The notes beneath the pieces are model-generated. The model ran no database searches. It worked only from the letters and a program-made list of their open reading frames with translations, and was not told where the DNA came from. A stretch of 64,000 nucleotides of DNA from Dipteronia dyeriana. Its lineage: Eukaryota > Streptophyta > Magnoliopsida > Sapindales > Sapindaceae. Position 1 is the stretch's first letter, and each line of letters begins with the position of its first letter. The translations under genes and the position numbers were made by a program. Shown here piece by piece: positions 54,601 through 64,000 of the stretch. The stretch covers positions 32,249,598 through 32,313,597 of the forward strand of contig CM065297.1 in the NCBI GenBank assembly GCA_032871835.1. Reading direction: 5' to 3'.

Positions 54601-55698
54601 CTCGGTCACGTCATCTTCCTTCTTACACTTCTTATCCCTTCAAATTTCAAACTTTCAAAACAATCCCTTCTTTCTTTGCCTTCACGAGCGACATCTCTAT
54701 CTTTCTTCATTGAACTCAAAATTTCTCATCACCATGTGGAAGTCCAGTCGTGATACAGTTGACCATTTGATAGAAGGTGAGGAGGTCTCCAGTCTTGCTC
54801 ACGGGAAGCGAGCATAAAAAGATATCGACAGTGAGGATTCTCCTCTAAACCCACAACTTCGCTGCTTGAGTAGGAATGTTTCAATCGGGTCCGGTTTCTC
54901 GAACAAACCCGAGGAACCACTGAACTTGGTCAACGAGGATTCAGATAAAGAATCTGAGGATGTTGCGGTTGGTGGGGGTCGAGCTATGGTTGTTGGTACC
55001 TTTCCGAAGGAAATTTTTCCCTACTACTTCAAGGTCATCCCGGATTCTACCACTGGCCCGAGGTCGATTAATCGTTTAAAGGCCAAATTCGACATTCCTG
55101 ACAGCCTCACCATCTCCATTCCTCTCAAGAACTATAATGTCTTTTTCTCTCCTAAAGGCGAGCTCCTGATCCACATCGCAGCTCTCGAGCCCTCCGATTG
55201 GCTCTCAATGCCCTGTAACTAGCTCCTCTCCAGTTGACCCCTAGCTTTTGGAGACATCTAATTGGCTTCCTCATGCCGTGGAGGGAACAATACAAGTTGA
55301 GTAAGGTTGCAAGAGAGCCTGGAGCGGAAGAACTGGCCTACATATTTCAAATTGGCTGCCTATCTGGCTGCCCAAGAGGCCAGTTCTACGCGAAAGCCAA
55401 GAACAAGCTCACTTTATCATTTTCAGTGCTTCCAAGAAAGATTCTACTTGGAAGGAAGAATGGATTCTGGTATGGGGTGACTGGGGAAGCTCGATCTTCA
55501 TCGGCGGGTATGAATTCGAGGTCCCTACTGATTTCAACGATAAGCCCTTGTGGGATGGTGATTCTCTGCTCATTGAGTCTGAGACATTTTTAAGGACAAT
55601 CATCTCCCGTAACTATTTGAACCTAAAGTTTCCCACTGCTGATTCCTTTGATCCCCGTAGGGTGAATCTATACTTATGTATCTCTGCTGCTTCTACCA

Positions 55699-55772
55699 GT
55701 AAGTAAAGAAATTTGAACTAGCTTACTTCTTTTATGCTAGTTAACTTGATTCTGACTTGTTTTTTTTAATAG
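55699..55772 (+). other. Intron 1 of the antisense ORF
   Basis: GTAAGT donor after CTACCA, T-rich body with a run of eight T, and AATAG acceptor. Length 74 bases. On the opposite (retrotransposon) strand it has no such signals. Confidence 0.6.
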
Positions 55773-56317
55773 TTGTTGTTGTTGCTTCATCTTCCTATGA
55801 AGTCTAGTGAGCTCGCATCCCTCCCCCTCCTGTGAGACCAACCCGTGGAATCTCTTTGGCTGCCTCGGATAAAGGGGGGCCTACTATCCCAACTGCGATT
55901 TCACTTGCTACTGTACTGTCCCCTTCTCAGCCTAGGTCCAAGATGGTGATCCTCGCATCGTGGGCTTCTAAGGTGCGAGGTAAGGGGACCTTTGCTCCTC
56001 TTACAGCTGCTGCAACAACCACTGCTCCTTCTTTGGTTACCCTTTTTGTTGTTGTTACTACTTCTACCACTCATGTGGTCAGCCTTCTCGATGTTTCTGC
56101 TCCTCCATCCGTATCTCTGACTCCTCAACCTTCAGGGGACCTTGAGGCCGATGCTGCGGAGGTTTCTTCTGCTCGCTTTCAGCATCAGCCGAGCTCTGCT
56201 GAGCAAGACGAAGTCTTGAAGTGGTTTATCACATCTTGACCAGGTTATGGCCTCTTTAGGATGGCTTCGATGCCCATCGACATTTTGCTTACCAAGGGAT
56301 CTGCTCTCTTGGCTAAG

Positions 56318-56391
56318 GTAATTATCTTTTTTCAACTTTACTTGTGGTTGGCAGCTTGATCAGTTTCTAACTTAAGTGTCACATCCTGCAG
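56318..56391 (+). other. Intron 2 of the antisense ORF
   Basis: AAG|GTAATT donor and TCCTGCAG acceptor. Removing these 74 bases joins 'LTKGSALLAK' in frame with 'VFKFNVALGHQV', leading into the coiled coil. Strong support for splicing of this strand. Confidence 0.68.
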
Positions 56392-57384
56392 GTCTTCAAA
56401 TTCAACGTGGCTTTGGGCCATCAGGTGGCCTCTCTTCACGACCGAGCGGTAAAAGCTGAAGCTGAAGTTGAGAGGGTCATGAGATTACTTATGAGGGCTC
56501 AAACTTTGGTACAGAAGATGACCTCCAGCCAGAGGAAGATGGAGACATAGCTGGCCAAACTTAAATATGACTACGAGAGGCTGAAGCCGTCCTTCGACCA
56601 AGAGACCCTCCAATCTGACTACCGGGCTAAGCAGCGGGAATCCTAGAAAGCAGAAGCCAAGATGTTAGATAGCGAAAACCAGAATCTGCATGCTCAAGTG
56701 GCCAAGCTGTAGGCCGAGGTGGATGCCTCCTTCAGTAATGGGTGCTTTTATACCTCCTACCAGGTTGTAGATGCTATTCTTCTTCCCTTTTATCTTTCTG
56801 TCATTGCGAACTGGGACATAGTGGAGATTATGGCCAAATTCATAGAGATGTCCCTTCCTGTCAGTGATGAAGCGGGTCCTTCGAGCGCGATTGGAGATGG
56901 GAAATAAAGGTTTGAAGCAAATATTCCTCTCTCTCCTCCAATATTTCCACACTTTGGACTAGGGGAGTCTTCTGGTGGGGTTTAGCTTGTGGAGCCTAAA
57001 GGTGGTCATCCTGATGCCTAGGAGAATGTCGGAGATCACCCTAAATAGCTTGTTAGAGCAGAGGTAAGGGTTGAATAGATGGGATCAGAGGCAGCTGCTA
57101 CCACCTAGGATGTGGCCCTTCCTCCCGAAGTTATGGCTATGGTAAGTAAAGTCCAGGTGGAGGACTTGGCTGAGCAGCATGCAGATGAACAGCCTTAAGA
57201 AGAAGGAGCAGCTAGAGGGAAAAATCAAGTTGATCAATCGCTGGATGGAGGGGAGGCAGACAGAGATCAGCAGGATGGAGGAGAGGAGGGAGGAAATCAG
57301 GAGGAGGCCGGAGTTTGATGTGATCCCCTTAACTATCTATCTCGATTTCCCAAAAAAAGGGGGTGGGCACCCTACTTGATGTAA

Positions 57385-57890
57385 GCCTTATGAGGGGATA
57401 GACTCCCTCAGCTGTCTGATGTAGCCTACTGATGGATTGATTTCCTCATCATCTGTGTGAATTGGCTCATATTTTTTTTCTCTTACTTGCATTGATTGAT
57501 TGTTGATCATGAATTTACACCAAGGTTGGGTTCTCCTCGCTTTACTTCTGACCTCGACAAAAAATGCAATCCTCAATGTAATCTGGCAATTAACTACCTT
57601 TAATCTGTTAAGTCTAGGTTGACTATTGTCGACTTGGTCTGCAACTTATACGGGATGTGTTTCAACCAAGCTTTCACAGTGGTCTACCGTACCTATGTCC
57701 CTACAAAATTGAAAAAGAAAAATAGAGAACAAGTAGATTAACGGTATTCCATTATGGTATATGTTGGACCCTAGAAGGATTTTTTTTTGTCTGATGTCTA
57801 GCTCTGATACTTTAGGCAAAATTAATACTATAATTTTTTGGGTGCCTTTCCACCTCATATCAAGGATATAAGGAACCCTTCTATAGAGAC
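57385..57890. other. gypsy-A spacer between antisense ORF and tandem repeats
   Basis: No domain recognised. ORFs at 57388-57576 and 57646-57858 (minus) have no supporting features. Confidence 0.35.
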
Positions 57891-57899
57891 CTTGGTTTG

Positions 57900-58390
57900 G
57901 CAGGCTTATGTGTATCTAAGCTTAGATTCCCACATGATGGGTGGTAGCCTGACCAAGGCATTAGAAAGACTATCTAGCTATCCTGGTCTCGAGATCTGGA
58001 TGGCGACTATACTCTTACACTCAGACCCTTTTTGGGGGTGGTAGCCCGACCAAGATATCAATAAGGTTATCTAGCTGTCCTGGTCTCGAGATCTGGATGG
58101 CAACTATACTCTTACACTTAGACCTTTCTTGAGAGTGGTAGCCCGACCAAGGCATCAAGAAGGCTATCTAGTTATCCTGGTCTTGAGATCTGGATGGCAA
58201 CTATGCTCTTACACTCAGACCTTTCTTGGGGGTTGTAGTTCGACCAAGGCATTATGAAGGTTATATAGTTGTCCTGGTCTCGAGATCTGGATGACAACTA
58301 TGCTCTTATACTTAGGCCTTTCTTATCGGGGGGTAGTGCCCGGCCAAGGCGTTAAGGAAGCTATCTAGCTTTCCTTGGTTTATGGCGATC
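57900..58390 (-). repeat. About 97-bp tandem repeats in gypsy-A
   Basis: GATCTGGATGG occurs at 57993, 58090, 58187 and (as GATCTGGATGA) 58284, a strict 97-base period, with GGTAGCCCGACCAAGGCAT in each unit. Homologous to the 99-bp repeats of gypsy-B. Located between integrase and antisense ORF. Confidence 0.88.
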
Positions 58391-58529
58391 ATGGTGAACT
58401 TATTCGTCGAGAATACAATCGGAGATAGAGAAATTAATGGCAGACTTTATTGATGATCAAGATATAGTACATTACTGTTTGAGAAACTTTATTAAAACCT
58501 AAATGGAGGTAGTCTATTAAGGAGTCCCC

Positions 58530-59720
58530 TGCGTAGGGATAAAACTTCCTCATATGCTCAGCGTTCCAAGTGTGGGCGATGGATCAACCATCCATGTCTT
58601 CAAGCTTGTATGTCCCATTGCGGACCACTACCTTCACCAAGTATGACCCCTCCTAATTGGGTCCTAGGACCCCGTCCGACCTTATCTGGGTATTCTGGGT
58701 CACTTTCCTGAGAATTAAGTCCCCTTTCTTAAAGTTCCTGGCTCTGACCTTTCTGTATAAATACTTGGCAATCTTGCTCTAGTAAACTTCTGCTTTCTCA
58801 TCTATGTGGTCTTATTTCTCTTCTAGAAGGTTTAGTCTGGCTCGGAGCTTGATCTCGTTGCTCTCTGGTTCAAAGTGATGTACCCTGATGGCCAGAGAGT
58901 ATGATGTTTCTCCTATAACTGTTCTTCTCGTGGTCTGATATGCCCAGAGAACCTTGGGGAGCTCCTCGACCCACTTGCCTTTCTTCTGCTGTAACTTCTT
59001 CTTCAATAACTTATTGATTGTCTTGTTTATAGATTCGACCAGCCCATTAGTCTGAGGGTGAGCTACTGAATCGAGCTTGAGATTGATTCCCAAGCCTTCA
59101 CAGAAGTATTTGAATCGGGCATTATCAATTTTTTTGCGTAGGTCGGCTATTATGATGAGTGGAGTTCTTCACCTGCAAACCACGTTGGTTTTGATGAACT
59201 TGGTTGTATTCTCTTCTGAAATCAAGGGGAGGGGTCCTGCTTCGACCCACCTTATGAAATAATCGATTGCAACGATAGCGTGCTTAGCCTGTCCGAGAGT
59301 GGTCGGAAGTAGACTGATCAGGTCGACCCCTCACATGGCAAATAATTAGGGTGAATTGATTGAGGATAGCTGTTCTGGTGGATGGTGGCTCAAAATCGAG
59401 GTCTTCTGGCACGGTTCATAGGATTGCATAAATATCTTCGCGTATTGGTGAATAGTTGGCCAGTAATACCCCATGCGAAGTACTTGATATGCTAAAGCCT
59501 CCCCACCAATGTGATTCTCGTAGTCCCCAAAATGAATCTCTCTTAATGCTCAACTGGCATCATCTGGATGCAGACATTGAAGCAAAGGAATGGATTTTCC
59601 CCTCTTGTAGAGGTATCTATATATTAGGCAATAATGGATGGATAACCTCTTGACTTTTCAGGCTTGATCAGGATCGTCGGGAAGCTTTCCTTCCTGGAGT
59701 TAAACAGCTATTGGGTCCAT
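58530..59720 (-). pseudogene. gypsy-A integrase
   Basis: The minus strand gives the zinc-binding region 'GGEALAYQVLRMGYYWPTI' with 'CQK', then 'LISLLPTTLGQAKHAIVAIDYFIRWVEA' with catalytic Asp (the first is in the damaged 'GVDLISL'), and 'INLKLDSVAHPQTNGLVESINKTI' with the catalytic Glu (ORF 58812-59093). 'KWVEELPKVLWAYQTTRRT' follows. The C-terminal part 'GDLILRKV', 'GPN*EGSYLV' and 'NGTYKLEDMDG' completes the chromodomain-free C-terminus typical of Tat elements. Stops and frame changes occur at several points (for example after SIHSP and after VVCR). It would insert element DNA into chromosomes. This copy cannot. Confidence 0.83.
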
Positions 59721-59829
59721 CCAACAAGGTAGCCCCTCAACGGGGAAAATTTCCTTGCCTGTTGTTATACTTGATCGGGAGATCACCTGGAGGGGTACTC
59801 CCCTAGGTAAGGCTTGACCCCCATTCACG

Positions 59830-60377
59830 ACTATCTTTGCTAAGATGTCTGCCTGATGGTTTTGCTATCGAGATATTTGCTCAATCCAGAACCCCTTGAA
59901 CCTTTCCCTTAGTTGCTGTACCATCTTCAGATAGGCGGCCATGTTATCGCCCTTGGCTTGGTAGAGTCTTGTAACCTGGTTGGCAATGAGCAACAAGTCA
60001 CTCTTGATGTACAAATAATCGGCCCCAAGCTCAATGGCAACCTTTATTTCGACTATGAGAGCTTCATACTCTGCTTCATTATTGGTTTCTTTGAATTTGA
60101 ACCTAAAACAGTGACAACATTCTGTCATTTCTGGGTCGATCAGGACTATGCTGACTCCTTCCCCTATATGTCCAGATGCTCCATCAGTGTTAATAATCCA
60201 TGCTTTATAGCCTTTCGTCCAATTGTTTTCCTCTGTAAGCTTTCCAGGAGCCGAATCTAGTGCTTCCGGGGTCTCTTCACTTGAGAGGGCTGAGAATTCA
60301 GCTACAAAGTTTGCTAGAGCCTGAGCTTTGATTATTGTTTGAGATTTGTTCTTCAGGTCAAACTGGGTTAGCTCCAA
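59830..60377 (-). pseudogene. gypsy-A archaeal-type RNase H (second RNase H)
   Basis: ORF 59865-60377 reads 'KAWIINTDGASGHIGEGVSIVL' (first Asp), 'FKETNNEAEYEALIVEIKVAIELG' (catalytic Glu), 'LYIKSDLLLIANQV' (the usual S-D-S reads S-D-L), then 'LRERFKGFWIEQISR'. This is the extra RNase H domain that Tat-lineage elements carry after the normal one. A stop after 'IAK' style sequence toward integrase is not resolved. The ORF is one of the better preserved parts of gypsy-A, and three acidic residues are visible. The plus ORF 59913-60260 is a shadow. Confidence 0.8.
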
Positions 60378-60550
60378 GGCCCATAAGACTAGCCTTCTGG
60401 ATATATTCGGCCTCTATAAGAATTGGTGGAGGGGTTGATCTACCACCACCGCTATTGTATGAGCTTGAAAATAGGGACGAAGCTTCTTAGTCGAGGTAAC
60501 CAGGGCAAGGGCGAGCTTCTCAAGGAGGAGGTAGTTCTCCCGGTATAGGC
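60378..60550 (-). pseudogene. gypsy-A connection (gypsy-type) RNase H remnant, deleted in the middle
   Basis: Between RT and the archaeal-type RNase H, shifted frames give 'EYLANPPLLVKPIPGE' and then directly 'EKLALALVTSTKKLRPYF' and 'VVVDQPL'. In intact relatives several dozen residues, including the first catalytic acids, lie between these blocks. So the first RNase H has lost its core by an internal deletion and a frameshift. Confidence 0.6.
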
Positions 60551-61501
60551 TTAACTAGCAACGGCGGGTTGGCGAGGTACTCTTTTATGTCTTGAAAAGC
60601 TCGATCCCTGTCTTGGTCCCATTTCATGTTTTTTCCTCTGCTTGATAGCTTTAAAGAAGGGAAGGCATTTATCCGTGGAACGTGAAATAAACTTGTTAAG
60701 TGCTGCTATACGCTCTGTCAACACTTGGACTTGTTTGAGAATGGATAAAGAATCTAGGTTCAGGATAGCTTGGTTATTTTTCGGGTTTGCCTCAATTCCC
60801 CTTTCATTCACTATGAAACCCAAGAACTTTTCTGCAGTCACCCCGAAAGCGCATTTGACGGGGTTCAGCTGCATTTGGTTTTCCCTCACTATCTGGAAAT
60901 TCATGCCGATATGGTCTTGATTTTCTTCTGCTTCCTGAGATTTGGTGATCATATCATCTATGTACACCTCCATTGTCTTTCCTATCTCCAGCTTGAATAG
61001 TCGGTTGACCAATCACTGGTAGATAACGCTCACGTTCTTGAGGCCAAAAGGCATCACTTTGTAGCAATACAAACCTTGCCCCGTGATGAAGTTGGTCTTG
61101 TTTTGATCGGTGGGGTGCATCATAATCTTGTTGTACCCCGAGAATGAGTCCATGAAGCTGAGGAGCTTGTTTTCGATCGTGGAATCCACCTGCTGGTCAA
61201 TTTTAAGTAGAGGAAACCTGTCTTTTGGGCACGCCCGGTTGAGGTCGGTGTAATCAACATACAGACGCCACTTCCCATTTGCTTTTGTGACCATGACCAC
61301 GTTAGAAATCCTTTCGGGGTACCGGGTTTCTCTGATGAAACCTGCTTTAATCAGCTTGTCTACTTCTTCTTGAACTGCAACATTTCTCTCAGCATTAAAG
61401 TGATGCCTCTTCTGCTTGATATGTTTGAAGGTTGGAACTACTGCTAGTCTGTGAGCTGCCAAAGATATCGAAATCCCCGACATCTTGTCTTTGGCTCCCA
61501 A
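60551..61501 (-). pseudogene. gypsy-A reverse transcriptase
   Basis: Two ORFs (61013-61501 and 60551-61012) are the same frame broken by one TGA after 'KNVSVIYQ'. Motifs run in order: 'VDKLIKAGFIRE' , 'VMVTKANGKWRLYVDYTDLNRACPKD', 'LLSFMDSFSGYNKIMMHP' (catalytic Asp), 'YCYKVMPFGLKN', then 'MEVYIDDMITKS' (Y-I-D-D catalytic box) and 'CAFGVTAEKFLGFIVNERGIE' with 'PKNNQAI'. These are typical of plant Ty3-gypsy Tat/Athila RT. Only a single stop separates the catalytic halves, so decay here is mild. The enzyme would copy element RNA in cytoplasmic particles. Plus-strand ORFs over it are shadows. Confidence 0.88.
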
Positions 61502-61859
61502 AAAAGACGTCGTTGAATTCTCGGAGAAGCTCGATCAAACCTTCCTTCACTCTTGGCTCAAGACTAGCTCCGACCTTAACAACCTTAGAGAGGTCGTCAT
61601 TTCTGATGGGTATCTCCTCTAGCTAATCTATCGGGTTCCCGCTAGCTTATTCACTGTTTTGCTTTTCCTCATCCAGTACCAGGGGGTCATTCTCTGGATG
61701 ATCAGTGGGCTCCGTATCTTCCAGGGTCATCCTGGGTGCTTCCATATCCTGGATCATTGCGACTTGGATGAACTGTTTTACAAAAACTGTCGGATTAGTA
61801 GACACAACATAGCATTTTCTGGCCGTTTATTGGTCCCCACGTACGTCACCCACTTTGTT

Positions 61860-62213
61860 TCCTACTGGAAACTTTAAGACATTATGGTAGATGGACAAGG
61901 ACCCCTTTAAAGATGACAGGAATGGTCTTCCTAGTATTGCGTTGTAGGCCGACAAGGTGTCAACCACAACAAAGTCTGTCATGATATTTTGTTAGAGAGG
62001 TACGGTTCCAGCGATCACTGTAAGGATCTTTAGCCCCACCGATATGATCGAATCCCCAGTGAAACCGTATAGTGGAGTTATACAGCTATTGTAGCACCCA
62101 TGATTCAGATTGAGTTTCTCCAATATGTCTTTAAAGAGAATGTCTACATTGTTACCTGTGTTAATGAACACGCAGTGGACCATGCAGGTGGAAATCTGCA
62201 CAGTGATTACCAT
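61860..62213 (-). pseudogene. gypsy-A aspartic protease
   Basis: ORF 61992-62213 contains 'VHCVFINTGNNVDILF', matching the plant gypsy protease active site V-x-x-x-L-V-D-T-G-S-S-A-D-I-L, with the catalytic Asp replaced by Asn. It continues 'PLYGFTGDSIISVGLKILTV', and after a stop 'DFVVVDTLSAYNAILGRPFL' (the I-L-G-R-P flap-side motif). The Asp to Asn change alone would inactivate polyprotein processing. Confidence 0.78.
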
Positions 62214-62299
62214 GGGATCGTCATGTGGCTACACAGTGTTGTAGACGTCTACCTCTATAAAAATAATCTGAGCTAACAGGGATGGACCAACCTTGATCC

Positions 62300-63640
62300 G
62301 GTCAACCTTGAAGATACCTAGCCTTTATCGACATGAGGAAACCTCTTTGCATGGTTATTTCTGGAATTGTTGGAGGTACTAGCCAGGGTGGGCCCTCAAC
62401 TGATGGTATGTATAACCTAGATTTGCTACATCAAATCCTTCTGTTTTCCTTTTTTCTTCTCAGCATGATCATGAATCTTCACTTGAACCTCCCTTCTAGT
62501 TTGGATGTTATCCCTGACCTGCGGTAAGAATTTTACCAAACATCCTCCCCTCACTAGAGCTTCAATCTAGTTACGCAAGCTGTAACACTCCGACGTGTTG
62601 TGCCATACGTCTTCATAGAAATCGTAGTACTTGTATCGGTTCCTCCTATCTGTAGGAGCTTTCATGGATTCTGGTTTCTAGAGTAGCCCCTTATCCCAAA
62701 TGGCCAGGTAGATTGTTTTGCGGGACGTATTTAAGGGGGTGTAATGATAATACCCTCTCTTATCTCAAGTTATTGGAGCTACAGTCCTTAGAGGAGGTGA
62801 ATCTCGCGGAGGGGTTTGCCTTACCGGGTACTTCTCTTGTAGATGTTGGGAGTGAGGAAAATGATAAGTTAACATGTTGAGGGGTTTATTCTGGGTTTTC
62901 TGAGCTAATGCAGGTCTAAGAGCCTCATTCTTCTAGCGTTTCGTCACTCTCATATCATCATGCTCCATTTTGACATTAAGATATTCATCAATCTTGACCT
63001 ACTCGAGAGCTCGATTTTAGGCCTCTTGGTAGGTCTCAGGAGGTCGCTTGGCAAAAGATCAAAAAATTTTGCCTGCCCACAGGTTTGGCCGAAAGTTAGT
63101 GAGGGTTTCTTTCCCAGTAAAGACCCCCGTCTGGATGACCTCCTTATGAAAATATTCCACATAAGACCTAAGAGTTTCTCCTCATTTCTAGACCACATAT
63201 TGAAGCTGTATGGGATCCTTTAGGCATTGTTTGACCCCTTGAAACTACAAGCAAAAGTCGGTTGATAACTTTATGAAAGAATCTAGGCTACTAGGTCTTT
63301 GCATAGTCAGTCAGGGTGGTAGGAAACATCCTGTACATGGCAACCCTGGTGGTATTCTGGACTTCCATTTACTAGACGAATCTCTCCTGATAGCCCAGAG
63401 GGTCCTCTGTTCCAGAGAACTTATCTATCGGTATCTTGAATTATGGCGGGAGTTCTGTTTCCCTGATCCTTCTGGTGAAAGGGGCATTCATTTCACTTAA
63501 AGGATCCTTCTTGGCTTTCTTATGTTTCCCTTTTTTTATCTGCTGGATCTCTCTCTGTAGCTTCGTTAGCTGATCCCTCAAATGCTTGTTCCCATGCTTC
63601 TTTGAATCGGCCTCGAATCCCTTGCTATCAGATCCCACAG
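62300..63640 (-). pseudogene. gypsy-A gag
   Basis: Minus strand, in shifting frames. Near 63640-63440 it reads 'LRDQLTKLQREIQQIKKGK', a coiled-coil-like Lys-rich start, followed by 'ETLRSYVEYFHKEVIQ' (the retrotransposon gag motif L-R-x-Y-V/x-R-F) near 63170. The region around 63060-62960 reads 'LWAGKIF' and 'RALEYVKIDEYL'-like sequence. At 62640-62530 'KYYDFYEDVWHNTSECYSLRN' and 'IEALVRGGCLVKFL' match the C-x-F/H-x-x-x-G-H-x-x-x-x-C zinc-binding segment followed by I-E-x-L-I-R-x-G that ends Tat-type gag. Many stops. 63640-64000 is probably gag N-terminus or leader. Confidence 0.72.
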
Positions 63641-64000
63641 ATAAACTAGAGACCTCAACCCTGTCCTCTTCACGAGGGGATCTACCCGAGGGCTTTACTG
63701 GCTACCTTCTTTTCTAGCCCGGGTTTCCCACCTAGAAGCTGCCCTGCGAGGGGCTTCACGTTGCTCCCGAGGAAAAGCATTTGCTGCAGATTTGACCCAC
63801 CAAGGTTGGTAACATGATAGCCTACATGGAACTAGAGGCATGTGCCCCAATCTATCTCAGATCGAGGGTTGAGGTCCCGTCCTGTTACCAACCGGTACCT
63901 TCGGGGGAGGTCCGAACCGGTTAAATGTGGGCTGCTGGGCTCTAGGTCTTCTTGTTTCCCATTGAATATGGGAATTTGCCTGGTTGAGTTTTGATTCCTT
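63641..64000 (-). other. gypsy-A gag N-terminus or 5' leader, runs off the window
   Basis: No motif I can place. By position it precedes the gag core on the minus strand. The primer-binding site and 5' LTR should lie right of the window. Confidence 0.4.

Larger units (their letters stand above)
54734..57380 (+). pseudogene. Antisense additional ORF of gypsy-A ('putative gypsy type transposon' family)
   Basis: From the ATG at 54734 ('MWKSSRDTVDHL') one frame runs, past a single stop after 'AHGKRA', to 'FPYYFKVIPDSTTGPRSINRLKAKF' and 'ISIPLKNYNVFFSPKGELLIH'. A shift then leads to 'FWRHLIGFLMPWRE' and 'EEWILVWGDWGSSIFI' with 'EFEVPTDFNDKPLW'. This is the domain plan of the plant Transposase_28 / putative gypsy type transposon family. 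After a Ser/Thr/Pro-rich linker (55800-56200) comes a coiled-coil segment (56395-56720: 'VASLHDRAVKAEAEVERVMRLL', 'KLKYDYERLKPSFDQE') and a C-terminal helix 'ILLPFYLSVIANWDIVEIMAKF'. Two introns are evident. Several in-frame stops show decay. Its function in the element is unknown. Confidence 0.72.
54297..64000 (-). mobile_element. Tat/Retand-type Ty3-gypsy element gypsy-A, partial, with antisense additional ORF
   Basis: On the minus strand the order is gag, protease, RT, connection and archaeal-type RNase H, integrase, about 97-bp tandem repeats, then an additional ORF on the opposite strand, then a polypurine tract (minus AGATGGGACTTT) and only the first dozen bases of a 3' LTR (TGTTAATAGCACC) at about 54297-54308. 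This layout, with extra ORF between pol and 3' LTR, defines many Tat-lineage elements. The 5' LTR lies beyond the right edge. Coding regions carry stops and frameshifts. It shares tandem repeats and LTR start with gypsy-B. Confidence 0.85.

Noticed and set aside
55832..56335. Minus-strand ORFs over the antisense gene linker
   Set aside because: The plus strand has the domain and splice evidence. The minus ORFs are shadows of a Ser/Thr/Pro-rich linker.
1..64000. Canonical tRNA or rRNA genes
   Set aside because: None seen on either strand. The only tRNA-like sequences are the SINE and the retrotransposon primer-binding sites.

Overview
The window is plant nuclear DNA, most likely from a eudicot with a large, repeat-rich genome. 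It is AT-rich. It carries Ty1-copia and Ty3-gypsy LTR retrotransposons, L1-type LINE fragments, a tRNA-derived SINE, hAT, Mutator-like and Tourist-like DNA transposons, and plant-type GT-AG introns. I see no intact host gene. The only host-gene remnant I recognise is a decayed hydroxypyruvate/glyoxylate reductase pseudogene near 18.5-19.0 kb. I cannot name the species.

Layout, left to right. 1-353: end of a Tourist-like element. 735-4674: non-autonomous hAT element holding an Athila-like LTR and, in its right terminal repeat, a SIRE/Maximus-like solo LTR. 5162-16418: a complete but decayed Ty1-copia element (copia-1) on the minus strand, broken at 8055-9634 by a second SIRE-like solo LTR. 17.0-19.0 kb: an unrecognised gene-like stretch and the reductase pseudogene. 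20339-24320: a minus-strand LINE split by a copia LTR, itself split by a third SIRE-like LTR. 24643-37558: a minus-strand Tat/Retand-type gypsy element (gypsy-B) reduced to its LTRs and flanks, carrying the internally deleted copia-2 (27782-34905). 38061-41128: two foldback MITE-like elements and a second hAT element. 42511-42669: a SINE with a 15-bp target duplication. 43000-51845: two Mutator-like elements in opposite orientation, tail to tail, both full of a short GTTACATG motif. 52202-52749: a hAT MITE. 54297-64000: a minus-strand Tat-type gypsy element (gypsy-A) that runs off the right edge. It has gag, protease, RT, two RNase H regions and integrase on the minus strand, and a spliced additional ORF on the plus strand between pol and the 3' end.

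The logic of the region is insertion into insertion. Target duplications give the order: hAT before its SIRE-like LTR, copia-1 before its SIRE-like LTR, LINE before copia LTR before SIRE-like LTR, gypsy-B before copia-2. Most coding regions carry stops or frameshifts. The longest clean one is the 220-aa RNase H ORF of copia-2.

Three points deserve most attention. (1) Gypsy-A has an antisense ORF with its own TATA-like promoter and two 74-nt introns. (2) The inverted Mutator-like pair has dispersed GTTACATG arrays and a decayed Ulp1-type protease, which recalls element families with short-motif-binding anti-silencing proteins. (3) Copia-1 and copia-2 share the same inactivating stops, the same missing gag zinc knuckle and the same altered protease motif, while copia-2 also holds a second copy of the module without those stops. 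This points to a defective subfamily and template switching.
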